Source: Corynebacterium sp. CNCTC7651 (GTDB taxonomy: Bacteria; Actinomycetota; Actinomycetes; Mycobacteriales; Mycobacteriaceae). Taken from it: 64,000 nucleotides of DNA. The notes beneath the pieces are model-generated. The model saw nothing but the letters and a program-made list of their open reading frames with translations. It ran no database searches and was not told the origin of the DNA. The stretch is from the NCBI RefSeq assembly GCF_021496665.1, contig NZ_CP071246.1, forward strand, positions 1,674,001 to 1,738,000, read 5' to 3'. Below, in pieces: positions 63,110 to 64,000 of this stretch; positions within the stretch are counted from its first letter, which is position 1, and the number at the start of each line of letters is the position of its first letter. Made by a program: the position numbers and the translations under genes.

Positions 63110-63147
63110 CTGTGGATAACTCGGCCCGCAACGCGAGTTATCCACAG
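63110..63147. promoter_or_regulatory. Two perfect DnaA boxes as an inverted repeat
   Basis: TGTGGATAA at 63111-63119 and TTATCCACA at 63138-63146 are both exact DnaA-box matches and sit inside a perfect 14-base inverted repeat (63110-63123 with 63134-63147) around a 10-base spacer. It lies between comEA and the cutinase gene, both leftward. It could be a DnaA titration or regulatory site, or a hairpin ending the cutinase transcript (no U tract follows). Confidence 0.7.
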
Positions 63148-63157
63148 GCGCCGCGAG

Positions 63158-64000
63158 TTAGCGGTAGCGAACCTGGTCTACGAAGCGGCCGAAAGAGTCA
63201 GACACCTGGTTGTCCCACTGGGACGGCCAGAGGTAGTAACGGCCGTGGTTGCCGCCGTTGAACTGGGCGGAGCCCGCGAGCGTCTGCACCGACAGGTCGC
63301 ACACACCGTCCAGCGGCAAGCAGTAATTCACGCGGTTGGACGTGCCCGCGGCGGTGCGGGTGTTAAACGGCAGGATGCCCAGGATGCCGCCGGCACCGCC
63401 GCCAGCCACGCCGACGGTGGACCAATCGCCCGGCGCGGTGTTCGGGTTGCCGAAGTACACCACGCCCGCGAGCTGGCCGCGGCGCGCAAGCTCACGCTCG
63501 TGCTCCAGCAGGATCATCGCGCCCTGCGAGTAGCCGGTGAGGATGTAGCTGGGGCGGCAGCCGGTCGCGGCCTCATAATCGTTGATCTGCTGCATCACGC
63601 CGACGCGGCCGAGCTTCACGGAATCCGTGAACTCCGTGGCCGCTCGGCGGGCGGTGCGAAGGGCGGGCACCGAGTACTCCAGCGCCAGCAGCACACCCTG
63701 GGTGATAGTGGCGGGGATGGAGACCTCCGGCGCGTTGTACTCCGGGTAGATCGCCGGGTAGTACTTCGGCTCCAGGCCGATGACCTCGACGTCCTTCATC
63801 AGGGACGCACCGCCGTGGGTGGCGCGGTAGCGGTTTTCCGCGTGGCGGAAGAACGCACGCATGGTCTGGCCCTCCCAGCCGTTGGACACCCACGGTGCCT
63901 GCGGGGAGTAGCTGGTGCGGTAGATCTGGTCGTTCTGGCCGGAGCCGCGGGCAGCGATCACGGCCACGGCAGGGCAGCGCTCGCGGGCTTCAGCCTGAGG
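63158..64000 (-). CDS. Cutinase-family hydrolase, 3' part (cut by window edge)
   Basis: The last 280 codons of a secreted serine esterase. The Ser is in YILTGYSQGAMILLEHE (GYSQG), Asp/His near GVCDLSVQT and NGGNHGRY. The visible start of the fragment, EARERCPAVAVIAARGSGQNDQ, is the usual first strand of the domain, so only the signal and leader are missing. In this group such enzymes act on lipids or mycolates outside the cell. Confidence 0.9.
   Translation of the reverse strand, partial: PQAEARERCPAVAVIAARGSGQNDQIYRTSYSPQAPWVSNGWEGQTMRAFFRHAENRYRATHGGASLMKDVEVIGLEPKYYPAIYPEYNAPEVSIPATITQGVLLALEYSVPALRTARRAATEFTDSVKLGRVGVMQQINDYEAATGCRPSYILTGYSQGAMILLEHERELARRGQLAGVVYFGNPNTAPGDWSTVGVAGGGAGGILGILPFNTRTAAGTSNRVNYCLPLDGVCDLSVQTLAGSAQFNGGNHGRYYLWPSQWDNQVSDSFGRFVDQVRYR

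Noticed and set aside
1-64000. CRISPR arrays, tRNA or rRNA genes, prophage, IS transposases
   Set aside because: Intergenic regions were read on both strands; no regularly spaced repeats, cloverleaf sequences, rRNA segments or transposase motifs were seen.

Overview
This 64 kb window is chromosomal DNA from a high-GC actinobacterium, almost certainly a Corynebacterium. The supporting signs are a small 'cory-CC-star' protein, a DnaG with the corynebacterial-type degenerate zinc-binding region, a cutinase-family secreted hydrolase, the SmtB-Zur pair, a TreS-maltokinase pair, the holA-comEC-comEA order, and GTG/TTG starts throughout. The species cannot be named from the sequence alone. Coding density is very high, many genes overlap by 1-20 bases, and I found no tRNA, rRNA, CRISPR array, transposase or prophage.

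Layout. 1-5.0 kb: 5' part of dnaG, a secreted guanyl-specific RNase with its barstar inhibitor, cstA, and a coupled CC-star/ArsA-type ATPase pair, bracketed by two copies of a ~132 bp MITE-like repeat. 5.0-14.4 kb: dgt, a large TPM-domain envelope protein, two small coupled unknowns, glycyl-tRNA synthetase, smtB-zur, and the uppS-recO-era cluster. 14.5-18.1 kb: a compact GH3-like protein and two pyridoxal-kinase paralogues, interrupting what is usually a continuous CorC-Era cluster. 18.1-24 kb: corC, ybeY, phoH, rsmE, dnaJ and hrcA, all leftward and tightly packed. 24-35.4 kb: a frameshifted hemW, an unknown, an acyl-CoA ligase, malQ, a trypsin-like protease, an M3 oligopeptidase, a frameshifted carboxylesterase, idi and a lipoprotein.

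35.5-49 kb is a rightward run: ABC exporter, aecD-type C-S lyase, treS plus maltokinase, brnQ, an LLM flavin oxidoreductase, then a peptide/nickel-type ABC importer (binding protein broken by a stop codon, two permeases, a fused double ATPase) ending in a coupled ribokinase. 49-56 kb: an HNH protein with a strong promoter, a CPBP protease, a PAP2 phosphatase, an alpha/beta hydrolase and a 629-residue unknown. 56-64 kb: lepA, a MazF/PemK-like protein, rpsT, a secreted esterase, holA, comEC, comEA and the 3' part of a cutinase gene.

The most striking non-gene signal is a dispersed 11-mer, CGTCGANAAGC. I count 27 exact copies by eye on both strands, plus 4 with T at position 6. They lie in several reading frames and between genes. 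Chance in DNA of this composition predicts well under one, so something appears to maintain the motif: an uptake-signal-like sequence, a nucleoid or segregation site, or a modification site. Three otherwise intact genes (hemW, a carboxylesterase and an ABC binding protein) each carry a single-base lesion, which suggests either recent decay or sequence errors.
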